Shown one piece after another: positions 1-8,823 of a DNA stretch of 64,000 bases. This DNA comes from Methanosalsum zhilinae DSM 4017 (lineage in GTDB: Archaea; Halobacteriota; Methanosarcinia; Methanosarcinales; Methanosarcinaceae). Location: the NCBI RefSeq assembly GCF_000217995.1, contig NC_015676.1, positions 2,074,445 to 2,138,444 on the forward strand, given 5' to 3'. The notes below the pieces were generated by a model. It worked only from the letters and a program-made list of their open reading frames with translations. It did not search any database and was not told the origin of the DNA. A program made the translations under genes and the position numbers. Every line of letters starts with the position of its first letter. Positions within the stretch are counted from its first letter, which is position 1.

Positions 1-1
1 G

Positions 2-1630
2 ACCGAAGAGATCAAACAGAGACTGAATAGAATAACTGCAGCCCCTGAAGGAGCAGAATATATTTCACCCAAAGATGTCATTCAAAAGGGCTACCATTTA
101 CTTGCCCATTATTACGATCAAAATTATGGGGGATTTGGCAGGGCACCTAAATTCCCGGCTCCCCATAACATAATGTTCCTGCTTCGCCACTGGAATTACA
201 CCGGCAACACTGATGCTCTGAAAATGGCAGAAACGACCCTTACATCCATGCAGCTTGGAGGCATATTTGACCATGTAGGATATGGTTTTCACAGGTATTC
301 AACCGATGAAAAATGGAAACTACCCCATTTTGAAAAAATGTTAAATGATCAGGCACTGCTCGCACTTGCATACACTGAAGCCTATCAGGCCACCGGAAAG
401 AAAGTATATGAAAATACAGCCAGAAAGATCCTTAGATATGTCCTGAGGGACATGAGATCAGAGAAAGGTGGTTTCTATTCTGCAGAAGATGCAGATAGCG
501 AAGGGGTGGAAGGCAAATTCTATCTATGGACAGAAGATGAAATCCGCTACATACTGACCCCAGAAGAGGCGGATCTGGTATGCAGGGTATTCAATGTGAA
601 AAGGGAAGGAAACTTTGCAGAAGAATCTACCGGCAAACTTACAGGAAACAATATTCTCTATATGAAAGGTGAAACGTCAGAAATAGTTGAACCTACTGAA
701 AAAGAAAATGAAGAGATACAAAAATTGCTTAATCAGGCCCTTGATAAGCTATATGAAGTACGTTCTGCCCGTGTACATCCACTTAAAGATGATAAAATAT
801 TAACCGACTGGAACGGGCTTATGATTGCAGCACTGGCAAAGGCCAGTGGAGCATTTCAGGAACCAGAGTATGTAGAATATGCAAAAACATGTACCAAATT
901 CATTCTTGATAATATGTATGATGGATCCGGCAAGCTGTTACATAGATATCATCGGGAAAACGCTGGAATCGATGGATTTGTTGATGATTACGCTGCATTT
1001 GTCTGGGGCCTTATAGAGCTCTATGAAGCAACCTTTGAGGAAAAATATCTTCAGAAAGCCCTGGAAATCAATGATTATTTTATATCACATTTCCAGGATG
1101 AAAAGGGCAGAGGATTCTATTTTACATCTAATGACAGATCTGGAGACCTAATCGTGCGCAGCATGGAAATATGCGACACTTCCATGCCTTCAGGAAACTC
1201 TATGGCAGTTCTCAATATTCTAAGACTTGCAAAAATGACTGGCGATCATAATCTCGAATCAGTTGCCTCAGAGGCTATCAGACATCTGGCAGCTGCTATT
1301 TCTCATAATCCGATTTCTTCCACATATCTGCTTTCAGCCTTTTATTTTGCATCTGAACCCGGCTGCGAGGTTGTTATTGCAGCAGAGATAGATAATGCAA
1401 AAGATATGATCGAAGCATTACAGACAAATTTTATTCCACAATGTGTATATCTTCTCAGACCTGCAGATTCGTCGGAATCGTTCACCGAAACTATCGGATA
1501 TTTGAAAGAAATGAAAGGTATCAATGGCAGACCTGCCGCATATGTATGCAGAAACTATACATGCAGTAGTCCAGTTACTGATGCTGTTGAGATGATGGAC
1601 CTTATTGAATATGGAAAAAAGAACCATTAA
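2..1630 (+). CDS. YyaL/SPATA20-type thioredoxin-domain protein, 5' truncated by window
   Basis: The reading frame is open from the window edge, so the true start lies upstream. About 542 residues are present; family members usually have about 650-700, so the N-terminal thioredoxin-like domain is the missing part. The motif GGFGRAPKFP, encoded near bases 128-160, is typical of the family. The remainder looks like the alpha/alpha-barrel (six-hairpin glycosidase-like) domain, with HFEKMLNDQALL and YSAEDADSEG blocks conserved in the family. The biochemical role of these proteins is not established; a redox or sugar-related function is only inferred from the folds. The gene ends with TAA 45 bases before a tRNA gene on the other strand. 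Family assignment is confident, function is not. Confidence 0.85.
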   Translation, partial: TEEIKQRLNRITAAPEGAEYISPKDVIQKGYHLLAHYYDQNYGGFGRAPKFPAPHNIMFLLRHWNYTGNTDALKMAETTLTSMQLGGIFDHVGYGFHRYSTDEKWKLPHFEKMLNDQALLALAYTEAYQATGKKVYENTARKILRYVLRDMRSEKGGFYSAEDADSEGVEGKFYLWTEDEIRYILTPEEADLVCRVFNVKREGNFAEESTGKLTGNNILYMKGETSEIVEPTEKENEEIQKLLNQALDKLYEVRSARVHPLKDDKILTDWNGLMIAALAKASGAFQEPEYVEYAKTCTKFILDNMYDGSGKLLHRYHRENAGIDGFVDDYAAFVWGLIELYEATFEEKYLQKALEINDYFISHFQDEKGRGFYFTSNDRSGDLIVRSMEICDTSMPSGNSMAVLNILRLAKMTGDHNLESVASEAIRHLAAAISHNPISSTYLLSAFYFASEPGCEVVIAAEIDNAKDMIEALQTNFIPQCVYLLRPADSSESFTETIGYLKEMKGINGRPAAYVCRNYTCSSPVTDAVEMMDLIEYGKKNH

Positions 1631-1675
1631 CGAATTTTAAATCGATCAATTGAGAATGAACCGGAAAATATTGAT

Positions 1676-1749
1676 GGGGCCGCGGAGATTTGAACTCCGG
1701 TCGCAAGACCCCCAGCCTTACAGGATCGTCCAGGCTACCCTACGGCCCC
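1676..1749 (-). tRNA. tRNA-Pro (anticodon GGG)
   Basis: On the minus strand the 7-bp acceptor stem is GGGGCCG/CGGCCCC. The D stem is GGGT/ATCC. The anticodon arm is GTAAGG-CTGGGGG-TCTTGC, whose 7-base loop places GGG at positions 34-36 after U33. The T arm contains GTTCAAATC. There is no intron and CCA is not encoded. An AT-rich TATA-like stretch lies upstream at about 1770-1785. The gene sits between the yyaL-like gene and ribB. Confidence 0.93.
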
Positions 1750-1813
1750 TCGACAGTTAATCATATCGAAGGTATTACTACAGATATATCTTTCACTATT
1801 TCATCTTTTCTAA

Positions 1814-2536
1814 TCAGGACTGCATTCTATTCCATGTTCTGTAGGCTTCGAGTATCTCTTTGCCTTCAACAAACACCAGTCCATTATCCTCTGCATACCG
1901 GATGGCATCTTCTTTTGACAGGGCAAGGCCATTATGATCATCCAGCATCTCACATATAGCCATTGCAGGTGTTATACCTGCCATCTTTGTAAGTGCAACA
2001 GATAGTTCGGTTTGTCCGCACCGATCATCCAGCAAATCCTCTGCAGCTCTCAGTAATGCAACATGGCCTGGGGTTCTAAACTCTGAACCAAATTTAACAT
2101 CTATCCCTTCCATTACATCACGAACAATTTCTCCAATTCGGGATATTGTCAGTGCCCGGTCATTATCAGGTATGCCTGTCCGGGTATTTCTGTGGTTTAC
2201 CCATAGAGAGAAAGATGAGCGTGAATCATATTCTATGTCACCACTTTTTTCAATAATTCCTGCAAGTGCGGGATTGACCGTTGCAGCATCACGCAGCATG
2301 TCTGCCATAAATACAAGCCCGAGCTTTTCAGAAGCATCCGGACCTACTGAAACACATATCAGCCCCCCTCCGTCCTTGCGCATAACTCTTACATCAGAAG
2401 GATTTACTGAAAGGGCAGGTATTGCAAAATCAGTTTCTTCCTCCCTCCCTTCCATATCAAATAGCAGAATCATCTTTCCTTGTCTGAGTGACTCAAGTGC
2501 TCTCTTAACATTTTCACTGAAACTATCATAGTTCAT
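1814..2536 (-). CDS. ribB: 3,4-dihydroxy-2-butanone 4-phosphate synthase
   Basis: The 240-residue product converts ribulose 5-phosphate to 3,4-dihydroxy-2-butanone 4-phosphate and formate, the four-carbon precursor of riboflavin and so of FAD and F420-type deazaflavins. Family signatures are visible: an acidic metal-binding segment DMEGREEETDF near residues 27-37, RTGIPDNDRALTI at 119-131, RTPGHVALLRAAEDLL around 154-169, and QTELSVALTKMAG around 175-187. The start ATG has a GGAG ribosome-binding site in the AGGAGATTGAAAGT leader. The gene lies 13 bases downstream of ribK on the same strand, so the two riboflavin/FMN genes are probably co-transcribed. Confidence 0.95.
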   Translation of the reverse strand: MNYDSFSENVKRALESLRQGKMILLFDMEGREEETDFAIPALSVNPSDVRVMRKDGGGLICVSVGPDASEKLGLVFMADMLRDAATVNPALAGIIEKSGDIEYDSRSSFSLWVNHRNTRTGIPDNDRALTISRIGEIVRDVMEGIDVKFGSEFRTPGHVALLRAAEDLLDDRCGQTELSVALTKMAGITPAMAICEMLDDHNGLALSKEDAIRYAEDNGLVFVEGKEILEAYRTWNRMQS

Positions 2537-2549
2537 ACTTTCAATCTCC

Positions 2550-3218
2550 TCACAGGCAGTGGAATGTATTTGCCACTATCCTGACCCTGTTCCCATCCTC
2601 CAGGTCAAGTGTCTCCCGAAGTCTAACCGGTGAAATGATCTCCAGTAGATCCGGAGGATAATGTGATCTTTCGGGAACAATAACTGCAGCCTGTATGTTC
2701 TCAATGACCACAGGGTAGCAGACCCCACCGCCAAATGTACGCTCCCTGTCTGTGAACCCCTCTATTTTCATTGCATGGGTATCTTTCAATTTCTGATGCA
2801 GGGATGAACCGGAGCCATCCAGGCGGACATTCAAAGTACCTGGATAGGGAACAAAACCAAGTATCTCCCTGAACTGGGACCTATATCCCTCTTTGCTCAT
2901 GTAGTACTGTCCTTCACCCAGCCCTGTTATCACAGTACCGTGCAGTTCCACATGTCCGGAATATCCTGAAAAAATGAACTGATAATCTGCATATTCCTTT
3001 TTCAGCAATTCAGTACCCTTATCCGTAAGACAGACAATCTGACCACCTGAAACAATATTTCTCCTGATCAGACCCTGATCTTCCAGATTTTTCAGGACCC
3101 GTGCAGCTGTTTTTGAGCTGGTGGATATATGATCCTTGAATTCTGCAGACGAAATTTTTATTCCTTTGTTCATTGCACCGATCAGTGCCAGTTTTTTCAG
3201 GGGCTGGATGATATTCAT
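2550..3218 (-). CDS. ribK: CTP-dependent riboflavin kinase with N-terminal winged helix
   Basis: The archaeal enzyme phosphorylates riboflavin to FMN using CTP. I chose the ATG at 3218 (222 residues, starting MNIIQPLKKLALIGA) because the longer frame to 3302 adds only a lysine/isoleucine-rich leader that overlaps the end of flpA. Residues 1-80 look like a MarR/winged-helix domain (STSSKTAARVLKNLEDQGLI, then a wing ending in LTDKG). Residues about 95-222 are the kinase, with GLGEGQYYM and PYPGTLNVRL blocks typical of RibK. Fusion of a DNA-binding-like domain to RibK is known in several archaea and suggests regulation, but that is inference. It lies upstream of ribB. Confidence 0.92.
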   Translation of the reverse strand: MNIIQPLKKLALIGAMNKGIKISSAEFKDHISTSSKTAARVLKNLEDQGLIRRNIVSGGQIVCLTDKGTELLKKEYADYQFIFSGYSGHVELHGTVITGLGEGQYYMSKEGYRSQFREILGFVPYPGTLNVRLDGSGSSLHQKLKDTHAMKIEGFTDRERTFGGGVCYPVVIENIQAAVIVPERSHYPPDLLEIISPVRLRETLDLEDGNRVRIVANTFHCL

Positions 3219-3298
3219 ATGAAAATAACCTTTGATCTCATTTTTGAGATACATCTCATATATGAGAAGAAAATTAATAAACCTTTTTACCCTGCCAA

Positions 3299-3979
3299 TC
3301 ATCTCTCAAATCGTGCAATTACTGCAAGATGATCCTGATGAAAAGGAGAAAGTTCACTTTTTTTTATTATCTCAAACTTTCCTTCTTCTACATTCATCAG
3401 CTCTCTTAGCTGAGATTGATAGATCTTTTTTGGGTCTGCTACAGTATCAACACTTCTGGCTTTAATTGTGAGCATGAGCAATCCCCCGTCTTTGAGATAA
3501 TGATAGGAATTTATTGCCGCAATCTCTGCCTGGTTTGGCTGGGCTATATCCTGAAATATGACATCCACCATCTCAACAGTGCCGGAATATGAAAGAGGTC
3601 TGGAGGCATCTGAGAGTACAGGAATTATGTTTGAACGCATCTCACACAGACCAACAAGATCCCTCATGACACGGGATGAGAATTCAACTGCATATACAAT
3701 ACCCTCAGAAACAATATCAGACACATGACTTACTGTGGTACCTGCTGATGCTCCAAGGTAAAGTATCTTCGAGTCCTGTGTTATATGAACCGGAAATTTT
3801 TTGATTGCCATTGCTGCAAGTTTGCTTCTGCGAGGATTCCATTCCCTGTATTCCCTGCCTTCGATCTCTACCAGCTTTTCACCATACACACTGGTACCAG
3901 GCACCATATTACAGGTAGCAAGCTTTCGATTTCCATCATTTATTTCAAAAATTCCAGGATATATTTGATTCAGATACAT
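3299..3979 (-). CDS. flpA: Fibrillarin-like rRNA/tRNA 2'-O-methyltransferase
   Basis: Fibrillarin is the catalytic subunit of archaeal C/D box sRNPs, methylating ribose 2'-hydroxyls on rRNA and tRNA selected by guide RNAs. The 226-residue product has the SAM-binding motif LYLGASAGTT at about 73-82, the EWNPRRSKLAA block at about 46-56, DVIFQDIAQPNQ and TIKARSVD, all characteristic of fibrillarin. The ATG at 3979 overlaps the NOP5 stop as TGATG; a GTG one codon upstream is an alternative start. The order nop5 then flpA is the conserved archaeal operon and fits their physical partnership. Confidence 0.96.
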   Translation of the reverse strand: MYLNQIYPGIFEINDGNRKLATCNMVPGTSVYGEKLVEIEGREYREWNPRRSKLAAMAIKKFPVHITQDSKILYLGASAGTTVSHVSDIVSEGIVYAVEFSSRVMRDLVGLCEMRSNIIPVLSDASRPLSYSGTVEMVDVIFQDIAQPNQAEIAAINSYHYLKDGGLLMLTIKARSVDTVADPKKIYQSQLRELMNVEEGKFEIIKKSELSPFHQDHLAVIARFER

Positions 3980-5010
3980 CACTTACGCCTGCCTGCCCTT
4001 CCTGATGATTTCTTTTTTGGTTTCTTCGATTTGGGAGGAGAAGAAGATGATCTTTTGATCTCTTCTATTTTTGCCTCAAGCCTTTTTGTTAGCTGCGCAT
4101 CCTTTTGCAGATTTTCAGAATACGAGTCCTTGCGTGCTGCCATGGCAATGGTGGATGCAAATGCCCTTGCAATCCTCCCCCTCTGCCACCATGGACTGCC
4201 TTTGATAAGCGGATGATTGAATATTACACCATGTTTGGGCGATGGTGCTCTTGACCTTAGATGTTTGAAAAGGGCCCTGTTTGCTCCCAGTACCTGAATT
4301 GTACTTGAAGGCATTTTTGCCAGTTTTTCAAGTCCTCCTGCAATACTTATCAAACGCGCGCCAAGGAGAGGTCCTGCAATTTCAGTCAGGTTTGGAGCTG
4401 TCTTTTCCATACTATCCCGGATATATTTTTCAATATCCCTGCGATTCCTGTACAGGTCAGAAATTGTCTGTCCAAGGTCCTGCATGATCGCTTCGTCTTC
4501 CGGTGTAAGACTGATTCCCATCGAGGTCCTTGCTTTTTCAAAATAGACACTGTCTGTATTAATATTTGTTCTGGACCCATGCTCTGCTACAAATTTTGCA
4601 AGTTCATCACCTGTCAGTTTTAATTCCGGAAAGTGTGCACCATACCATTCCAAAAGTCTTTCTGAAAGTGCATTTGAGGTTTCATCAATATCATCAAGGG
4701 CATTTATTGCCTGCACGATCCTTATATCAGGAGATTCCATAGAGGATATCTCAAGCTTTACTGCCCTGATACAAACCCTGCGCAGCAGATCATAGTATTC
4801 ACTGCTGGAATTTATAAATCCGCAGTGAATGGCATCTGATACCAGGTTCCTGCCTGCAGGGCGACTGTCATGACAGGAAGGAACCGGAAGATGCATTAGC
4901 CTTCTGCCAAGTATCTGTATATCCTTTTCAGCTACATCGCACCTGAGGATGGCACTATCGTCATCCAGTAAAAGCGATCCAAACCAGGCAGGATGTTCCA
5001 TAGTATCCAT
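3979..5010 (-). CDS. nop5: NOP5/NOP56-family C/D box sRNP core protein
   Basis: The 343-residue product is the scaffold of the archaeal box C/D RNP, bridging L7Ae-bound guide RNA and fibrillarin. The Nop domain is recognisable in the C-terminal half, around LIKGSPWWQRGRIARAFAST, and GARLISIAGGLEKLAKMPSSTIQVLGA gives the conserved GAR-LI-AGGL core, split here only by residue order in the text. The N-terminal region carries the coiled-coil and Nop5-type helices. The tail of about 25 residues is lysine- and serine-rich (PKSKKPKKKSSG), as usual in this family. It overlaps flpA by a few bases, so the pair is translationally coupled. Confidence 0.95.
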   Translation of the reverse strand: MDTMEHPAWFGSLLLDDDSAILRCDVAEKDIQILGRRLMHLPVPSCHDSRPAGRNLVSDAIHCGFINSSSEYYDLLRRVCIRAVKLEISSMESPDIRIVQAINALDDIDETSNALSERLLEWYGAHFPELKLTGDELAKFVAEHGSRTNINTDSVYFEKARTSMGISLTPEDEAIMQDLGQTISDLYRNRRDIEKYIRDSMEKTAPNLTEIAGPLLGARLISIAGGLEKLAKMPSSTIQVLGANRALFKHLRSRAPSPKHGVIFNHPLIKGSPWWQRGRIARAFASTIAMAARKDSYSENLQKDAQLTKRLEAKIEEIKRSSSSPPKSKKPKKKSSGRAGRRK

Positions 5011-5012
5011 TT

Positions 5013-5972
5013 TCAGATCTCCTCTATAACAGCTCCACTATTATTTCCCCTGGTGATCATAACATCTCCTCCAATACCTTCATTCAGCACCTGTCCTGCC
5101 TTCTTTGCAATCCGTTCTGAATTGGTCCTTCGGTCTGAGATTGCATATACTGCAGGTCCAAAAGAACTCATGCCTGCACCTTCTGCTCCATGTTCGATCA
5201 TGGTTTCCATAAGCTCACTCACAACCGGAGACTGGATCGCAATTTCACGTTTCTTGAATCCTGTGGTTTGCAGATGATTTACAGCCCTGCCAAATGCCTC
5301 AATATCCTTTTCCATTATAGCAGGTATCATCTGCATAAGGATTGTGTGAGATACTGCCTGCACTTCAGCCAGGGGTATGGGACATTCTCTACTGAATATA
5401 TTCATTTCTTCCTTATCATGTGCACCTTTTATACGGGGAATAGCAAGGATTATATCCCAGTCAGGAAAATCATGCCTGAATATCACAGGTGCAGGAGGTT
5501 CCCGGCTGGCTGCAGAAGGTGAAAATGATTTTTTTCTGCTGAACCTGTGGCCGGCATCAACAATGAATCCTCCATGTTCAAATCCTGCAACTCCAATCCC
5601 TGATGTGCCTCCTCTTCCAGCCATCTCAGCCAGTTCCCTTACTGTATATTCCAGGCCATAGAGCCTGCAGGCAGCCATTGCAGCACACAGGGCAGCCTGG
5701 GTACCTGAACCAAGACCTACATGGGATAAAACATCCTCTTCCACATGAATACATATGCCCCCTCTGCCCTTTAGAACAGAATCTGCAGCCTGTTTCATCT
5801 TATTCTTCAGATGGGAACCATCATGCACCTCTAAGGTATCGGATTTTTCAGCCACGATCCTTATACAGGGATAATCAAGTGTAATTCCAGCCCCACCATC
5901 CACCCTTCCAAATTCTGCATTAAGATCTATAAGTCCAAGATGTAATCTGGAGGGAGAGGTTATTCTGATCAT
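5013..5972 (-). CDS. Beta-ribofuranosylaminobenzene 5'-phosphate synthase
   Basis: This GHMP-superfamily enzyme condenses 4-hydroxybenzoate (or pABA) with phosphoribosyl pyrophosphate in the first committed step of tetrahydromethanopterin synthesis. The 319-residue product begins with the family signature SPSRLHLGLIDLN and RVDGGAGI (residues 6-30) and has the glycine-rich GHMP loop HVGLGSGTQAALCAAMA at about 84-100. A second conserved segment, EGAGMSSFGPAVYA, lies near the C-terminus. It sits directly upstream of nop5 with a 2-base gap, so it may be read with the nop5-flpA unit. It is a strong methanogen marker. Confidence 0.93.
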   Translation of the reverse strand: MIRITSPSRLHLGLIDLNAEFGRVDGGAGITLDYPCIRIVAEKSDTLEVHDGSHLKNKMKQAADSVLKGRGGICIHVEEDVLSHVGLGSGTQAALCAAMAACRLYGLEYTVRELAEMAGRGGTSGIGVAGFEHGGFIVDAGHRFSRKKSFSPSAASREPPAPVIFRHDFPDWDIILAIPRIKGAHDKEEMNIFSRECPIPLAEVQAVSHTILMQMIPAIMEKDIEAFGRAVNHLQTTGFKKREIAIQSPVVSELMETMIEHGAEGAGMSSFGPAVYAISDRRTNSERIAKKAGQVLNEGIGGDVMITRGNNSGAVIEEI

Positions 5973-6025
5973 AGAATTACATCAATGCAACATAATATTA
6001 AACATTGATGCCAGTTTCAGGCATC

Positions 6026-7453
6026 TTATCCCTCAAGACCCATGTGCTCCAGCATATGGTGATAATGTTCTGGTTTGGCCAGCGAATAAAAAGCTCTTCT
6101 TACAACTTCACTCAGTGATGGATGGATATCAATGCATCGCATGATAGGATCAGCACTCCGGGTCAATGTATACATCAAAGGGATGATCTCATGAATGAGA
6201 ACTGATGCCTGGGGTCCAATAATATGTGCCCCTACTATCCGGCCATCCTTTGTAAGAATAACCTTTACAAAATAATCCCTCACCTTCATGGCCTGACCCT
6301 TTGCAGTATCCTCAAATCTGCTAAACCCTATGATCACATTGTCCCTGCCATAGGCACTTATGGCTTCGTTCTCAGCCATCCCCACACCGGCAATTTCAGG
6401 ATGAGAAAAAACTGCATGAGGAACAGCATGATAATCGGCCTTTATTTTCTTGTTTTTGAATGCATTGTAGTATACCACCATTGATTCATAGTTTCCCACA
6501 TGCTTGAACAGATACTTTCCATTACAATCCCCCATAGCCCAGACATTCTCCATTGAAGTCTCAAGATACTCATTAACCTTGATCCAGCCGCTATCGTCGG
6601 TATCAATCCCTCCTTTATCAGGATGGAGAATATCACTGTTGGGAATACGGCCAGTTGCAACCAGTATCTCATCAACTATAATCTCTTTGTGGTCTCCTGT
6701 ATCTCGATCACGCGCCACTGTTTTTTTCTGTCCGTCCCCTGCATCCTCTATCTCAACAATTTCATGATTGGTCCAGATATCCATGTATCCGGACATGACC
6801 TTTCTGGCAAGAACAGATATCTCCCGCTCCTCACCAGAGAGCAAAAAGGGATTTCTGCCGGCAATTGTAACCTGCGTGCCCATTGAAGAGAAAAAATGAC
6901 CATATTCTGCTGCAACATACCCGCCACCAATTATCAGAATACTGGAAGGCCTCTCTGTGAGATTGATGATGGAATCACTTGTATGGTAATTTACCTTATC
7001 CAGTCCCTTAACAGGAGGAACAGAAGGACGTGACCCGGTACAGAGAAATATTTTTTCCGCTGAAATAGTCTGGTCACCCACTTTCATGGTATAGGGTGCA
7101 ACAAATTCCGCAGTTTCCCTGAAATAGTCCACATCATCAGAGTGGATAAGACTCTGGCGTATCAGTTCAATATCTTCCCCAATCTTGCCCCTCATATCCT
7201 CCATGACCTGTCTGAAATCAATATTCTCGATCCTGGCATCTATTCCAAATTCTGCGGATCTCTGGACATTGCGTATAAGTTCCGCCGGGTACAGCAGGAG
7301 CTTTGATGGTATGCATGCACGTGTAAGACATATCCCCCCGGGTTCATCCCTGTCAATTACTGCAATCTTCATCTCAGGGTGATCCTGAAGTATGTGGTCA
7401 ATATAGTTCATTGCAGAGCCTGTTCCAACTACAATAAGGTCATATTTGTTCAT
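6026..7453 (-). CDS. Pyridine nucleotide-disulfide oxidoreductase (dihydrolipoyl dehydrogenase-like)
   Basis: This is a 475-residue class I flavin disulfide reductase. Visible features are the N-terminal FAD-binding motif VVGTGSAM (8-15), the redox-active pair C42 and C47 in GGICLTRACIPSK (C-X4-C), the second Rossmann loop IIGGGYVAAEYGHFFSSMG, the GDCNGKYLFKHVGNYE segment of the FAD domain, and the C-terminal catalytic HPSLSE. The substrate is unknown. No lipoate-dependent 2-oxoacid dehydrogenase genes lie nearby, so a role with lipoate is unlikely to be settled from context. Mercuric, mycothiol or other low-molecular-weight disulfide reductase activity is equally possible. GGTGGGG lies just upstream of the ATG. 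Confidence 0.85.
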   Translation of the reverse strand: MNKYDLIVVGTGSAMNYIDHILQDHPEMKIAVIDRDEPGGICLTRACIPSKLLLYPAELIRNVQRSAEFGIDARIENIDFRQVMEDMRGKIGEDIELIRQSLIHSDDVDYFRETAEFVAPYTMKVGDQTISAEKIFLCTGSRPSVPPVKGLDKVNYHTSDSIINLTERPSSILIIGGGYVAAEYGHFFSSMGTQVTIAGRNPFLLSGEEREISVLARKVMSGYMDIWTNHEIVEIEDAGDGQKKTVARDRDTGDHKEIIVDEILVATGRIPNSDILHPDKGGIDTDDSGWIKVNEYLETSMENVWAMGDCNGKYLFKHVGNYESMVVYYNAFKNKKIKADYHAVPHAVFSHPEIAGVGMAENEAISAYGRDNVIIGFSRFEDTAKGQAMKVRDYFVKVILTKDGRIVGAHIIGPQASVLIHEIIPLMYTLTRSADPIMRCIDIHPSLSEVVRRAFYSLAKPEHYHHMLEHMGLEG

Positions 7454-7520
7454 TGTTTACCCCACCTGATCTAGGTTTTCTTTAGATGTTATTTATTTTT
7501 TGTTATGGATTGTGTGGATG

Positions 7521-7660
7521 TGAACTACACCACGCTTACGCATGGTGCTTCTTGCTTCATTCTTTTCTCTTTTGAGAACAAGTCCACAAGCTCTTCCCGT
7601 AGTTCCTACGGTGCTAAATACCTATTAAGTTCTGCTTATCTAAAGCAAACTTTTTGATAT
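7521..7660 (-). ncRNA. Putative omega-RNA (reRNA) overlapping tnpB 3' end and right element end
   Basis: TnpB nucleases use an RNA made from the tnpB 3' end and the right end of the element, whose last bases lie outside it and act as guide. Here the minus strand after the tnpB stop contains AGGAACTACGGG, a purine-rich linker, the hairpin CACCA/TGGTG and AGTTCAC. The guide would then be read from about 7520 down to 7504. The 5' limit is a guess. AGGAACTACGGG is also preserved in the decayed copy at 45.5 kb, which supports it as scaffold sequence. No expression evidence is available. Confidence 0.5.
7528..7547. repeat. Right-end hairpin of the tnpB element
   Basis: CACCA and TGGTG form a 5-bp stem around the loop CGCTTACGCA. 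The loop shares GCTTACGCA with the left-end hairpin at 8804-8823. Confidence 0.7.
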
Positions 7661-8726
7661 TAATAGCGGCATTAATATCTCTGTCGTGATTGGTTTTACA
7701 ATCGGGACATTGCCATTTTCTATCTGTAAGTGTTAACTTTCCGTTGTGGTAGCCACAAACATTACAGATTTTTGTACTTGGCTCGAATCTTCCGATACGG
7801 AGTATGGTTTTTCCGTACCATTCGGCTTTATATTCGAGTTTTTTTACGAAAGAACTCCATGATGCATCTGCTATACTTTGTGTAAGACAGTGGTTTTTCA
7901 ACATACCGCTAACGTTCAAAGTTTCCAATGCTACCGCTTGATTCTCGCTTATGAGCTTAGAGGATAACTTATGTTGAAAATCATTTCTTTGGTTGGCAAT
8001 TTTTTCATGGAGTTTTGCTACTGCTAATTTTGCCCTTTGTCTATTAGCTGAACCTTTTTTCTTTTTGGAAAGTCTTTTCTGCAAAACTTTCATTCTTTTC
8101 ATCGAGTTTTTAAGATATTTCGGATTATCAATTTTCTCACCAATTGAAGTAATGGCAAAGTCTTTGATTCCAACATCAACACCAACCGTTGTATCAATAT
8201 TGAATGATTTATTTACAGGATTTTCTTTTTCATCATCGATGAGAATACTAATATAGTATTTTCCAGTAGATGTTCTACTTACTGTTGCTGTTTTCTCTTT
8301 ACCTTCATATCTACGATGTAGTTTCGCATTTATCCATCCAATCTTAGGTAGTTTAATTTTATTATTTTCAAAATCCACTTTGTAATGTTGAGGAACAGAA
8401 AAGGATTGAACTGGATTTTTCCTTGATTTGAACTTAGGAAAACCTTTCTTTTCCCTGAAAAATTTTGTAAATGCATTGTCAAGATTAAGTGTTGCTCCCT
8501 GTAATGATTGAGAATTAATATTTTTCAACCAAACATGTTCTATTTTTAATTCAGGTATCATTTTGTTCAATGCAAACCTTGATATAGAATTACCTTCTGC
8601 TTCATATGATTTTATCTTATTTTCTAAAGCCCAATTATAGATGAATCTACTAGCACCAATATGTTGTGAAATCATTTCTTCATGATTTTTATTCGGATAC
8701 AATCTATATTTATAGGCTTTCAACAT
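7614..8726 (-). CDS. tnpB: TnpB (IS1341-like) RNA-guided nuclease
   Basis: This is a complete 370-residue TnpB, the compact relative of Cas12 nucleases. The N-terminal helix-turn-helix region starts MLKAYKYRLYPNKNHEEMI. The three RuvC acidic positions are visible: GVDVGIKDFAI (D), VALETLNVSGM (E) and NHDRDINAAINIKK (D). The C4 zinc ribbon is CNVCGYHNGKLTLTDRKWQ followed by CPDC. All catalytic motifs are present and there is no frameshift, so the protein is probably functional. The gene is more AT-rich than its neighbours, consistent with transfer. It is the only full gene in the element; no tnpA accompanies it. Confidence 0.95.
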   Translation of the reverse strand: MLKAYKYRLYPNKNHEEMISQHIGASRFIYNWALENKIKSYEAEGNSISRFALNKMIPELKIEHVWLKNINSQSLQGATLNLDNAFTKFFREKKGFPKFKSRKNPVQSFSVPQHYKVDFENNKIKLPKIGWINAKLHRRYEGKEKTATVSRTSTGKYYISILIDDEKENPVNKSFNIDTTVGVDVGIKDFAITSIGEKIDNPKYLKNSMKRMKVLQKRLSKKKKGSANRQRAKLAVAKLHEKIANQRNDFQHKLSSKLISENQAVALETLNVSGMLKNHCLTQSIADASWSSFVKKLEYKAEWYGKTILRIGRFEPSTKICNVCGYHNGKLTLTDRKWQCPDCKTNHDRDINAAINIKKFALDKQNLIGI

Positions 8727-8803
8727 ACACTTTATCTAATGACTTTAACATTATTTATAATATGCGTTAAAAAGATGATGCTTTCTCATTAGTACGCATT
8801 CAT

Positions 8804-8823
8804 CTCCTAGCTTACGCAAGGAG
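8804..8823. repeat. Left-end hairpin of the tnpB element
   Basis: CTCCT and AGGAG pair around AGCTTACGCA. The nine bases GCTTACGCA recur in the right-end hairpin (7534-7542), supporting a shared end structure. Confidence 0.65.
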
